Below are positions 62,694-64,000 of a stretch of 64,000 nt of DNA, in pieces; position 1 is the stretch's first letter; each line of letters starts with the position of its first letter. The DNA comes from Marinifilum sp. N1E240 (lineage in GTDB: Bacteria; Bacteroidota; Bacteroidia; Bacteroidales; Marinifilaceae), in NCBI RefSeq assembly GCF_009295825.1, contig NZ_WHKF01000002.1, forward strand, positions 124,001-188,000, given 5' to 3'. The translations under genes were made by a program, and so were the position numbers. The notes under the pieces are model-generated. The model saw nothing but the letters and a program-made list of their open reading frames with translations. It had not been told where the DNA came from and did not search any database.

Positions 62694-64000
62694 ATGGGTG
62701 AATCTGTGGAAATATTGATGGTTTTGACTGGATTTATTATTGTAGCTGTTGCTGCTAATAGAATTGCTACATATTTTCCTAAGGTGAAATTACCTGTTAT
62801 TACAGGATTACTTTTTATTGGAATTTTATCAGGACCTTATATCTTGAATTTAATTCCATCGGAGTCAATTCCCAAATTGTATTTTTTAAATGAGGTATCG
62901 CTTTCATTTATTGCTTTTGCAGCTGGTGCTGAATTGTATTTGAAAGATTTAAAGGGAAGAATGAGGAGTATCAAATGGATGACAATAGGACAGTTAGTGT
63001 TTACATTTGGTATAAGTGTTGCAGTCGTACTTTTAATTTCGGAGCGTATACAGTTTATGTCCGACATGTCATTTGAATTTAAAATGGCAATTGCATTGTT
63101 GATGGGAACTGTTTTTGTAACTCGTTCACCAGCATCGGCAATAGCGGTTATTAATGAGTTGAGAGCCAAAGGGCCATTTACGCAAACAGCAATTGGGGTT
63201 ACTGTGATTAAGGATGTTTTGGTTATCATATTATTTACCATTTGTTTTGCTGTAGCCGATGCTCTGATAACCAATGTGCCTTTTGATGTTTGGTTGGTTA
63301 TTATTTTAATGGGTGAACTTTGTTTATCTATTTTTTTAGGTTTTGTATTAGGACAGCTGATGAACTTTATTCTAGCTGTAAATATGATTACCAAACTTAA
63401 GGCATTGTTTATAGTTCTTTCAGGTTACAGTATCTATTTACTGGCGGCTTTAGTGCATAATAAAAGTTTGTTATGGTTTGGTTTTGATATTTATATTGAA
63501 CCTCTTTTAATTTGTATTCTTGGTAGTTTTGTTGTAGTGAATTTTGGAAAAAACAGACGTGAATTCAATAAGATTATTGAAATGATAGTCCCATTAATTT
63601 ACGTTTTGTTCTATACCTTAACAGGTGCTTCGGTTAAATTAGATATCTTACAAAATACATGGGCAGTTGCATTAATCTTTTTTGTAATAAGACTTGTAAG
63701 TATTGCAATTGGAGCCTATGTAGGAGGTGCTTTAGGAGGTAATCCTAATTATTATAATAAGATTTTTTGGATGCCATTTGTAACTCAAGCTGGTGTTGCC
63801 ATAGGATTGGTTTCTGTTATTGCTGCAAAGTATCCAGTTTGGGGAGCTCAGTTTTCTACCATTTTAATTGCAGTTATTGTGTTGAATGAAATAGTTGGAC
63901 CACCTTTATTTAAATGGTCTATATTACTGGTGGGCGAGAGTCATAAACAAAGAGAGTTGCAACACGAAAACAGGGTGAAAAAAGCATTGATTTTTGGATT
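62694..64000 (+). CDS. Cation/proton antiporter (CPA family), 3' end cut by the window
   Basis: The frame from the ATG at 62694 stays open to the window edge (435 codons, no stop). About 12 membrane segments are encoded. The start MGESVEILMVLTGFIIVAVAANRIATYFPKVKLP, LPVITGLLFIGILSGPYIL, FIAFAAGAELYLKDL, and VTRSPASAIAVINELRAKGPFT with ATVIKDVLVIILF-like TM5/6 segments match the Kef/NhaP-type Na+(K+)/H+ exchanger fold (CPA2-like). A possible TrkA-like C-terminal domain would lie outside the window. Confidence 0.85.
   Translation, partial: MGESVEILMVLTGFIIVAVAANRIATYFPKVKLPVITGLLFIGILSGPYILNLIPSESIPKLYFLNEVSLSFIAFAAGAELYLKDLKGRMRSIKWMTIGQLVFTFGISVAVVLLISERIQFMSDMSFEFKMAIALLMGTVFVTRSPASAIAVINELRAKGPFTQTAIGVTVIKDVLVIILFTICFAVADALITNVPFDVWLVIILMGELCLSIFLGFVLGQLMNFILAVNMITKLKALFIVLSGYSIYLLAALVHNKSLLWFGFDIYIEPLLICILGSFVVVNFGKNRREFNKIIEMIVPLIYVLFYTLTGASVKLDILQNTWAVALIFFVIRLVSIAIGAYVGGALGGNPNYYNKIFWMPFVTQAGVAIGLVSVIAAKYPVWGAQFSTILIAVIVLNEIVGPPLFKWSILLVGESHKQRELQHENRVKKALIFG

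Overview
This is AT-rich chromosomal DNA from a member of the Bacteroidota. The evidence is an Oar-type TonB-dependent receptor, Wzi, a YaiO barrel, SIMPL and CPBP proteins, very weak Shine-Dalgarno signals, and promoters of the form TTG/TTTG-N19-21-TAnnTTTG. The gene set resembles marine Marinifilaceae/Marinilabiliales, but genus is a guess. No tRNA, rRNA, CRISPR array, transposase or prophage was seen.

Layout. 1-658: end of a DUF2461 gene and a DsrE-like gene. 859-7310: a five-gene operon (membrane-anchored protein, TPR/YaiO outer-membrane barrel, CotH-like kinase, HEAT-repeat membrane protein, BcsA-like GT2 synthase) that looks like an undescribed exopolysaccharide synthesis and export system. 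7286-12872 (minus): hybrid sensor kinase with an NMT1/SsuA-like sensor, DUF3332 lipoprotein, amt and PII. 13456-20814: complete histidine operon hisG-D-C-B-H-A-F-IE behind a His-codon leader peptide and terminator (ribosome-mediated attenuator). 20783-30631: second periplasmic-sensor kinase, nitroreductase, CBM9-like protein, MscS channel, Oar-like receptor, gamma-glutamyltransferase. 31057-39765: NUDIX gene, then a surface-glycan locus with an InaA-like kinase, two CDP-glycerol-transferase-like proteins, Wzi and a phosphonate pathway (cytidylyltransferase-PEP mutase fusion, phosphonopyruvate decarboxylase, phosphonoacetaldehyde reductase). 39797-52985: ispD-like gene, map, a large metallopeptidase-like/propeller/barrel protein, CPBP-like and unknown membrane proteins, a 42-bp tandem-repeat tract, phosphoesterase, second nitroreductase, SIMPL protein, quinone-oxidoreductase-like MDR and two thioredoxin-fold proteins. 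53129-59736 (minus): RND efflux operon whose TolC protein carries an N-terminal periplasmic-binding-protein domain. 59837-60985: pheA preceded by two consecutive Phe-codon leader peptides, each with its own terminator. 60987-64000: phhB, a putative metalloprotease and a truncated cation/proton antiporter.

How the genes work together. Two amino-acid pathways (His and Phe) show leader-peptide attenuation with base-pairing that can be drawn by hand; the tandem Phe attenuator is the most striking regulatory feature. Two cell-surface glycan systems are visible: the GT2/YaiO/CotH operon and a phosphonoglycan pathway in which 2-hydroxyethylphosphonate is probably CMP-activated and transferred by a CDP-glycerol-transferase-like enzyme. 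Two sensor kinases each end inside the tail of a convergent gene.
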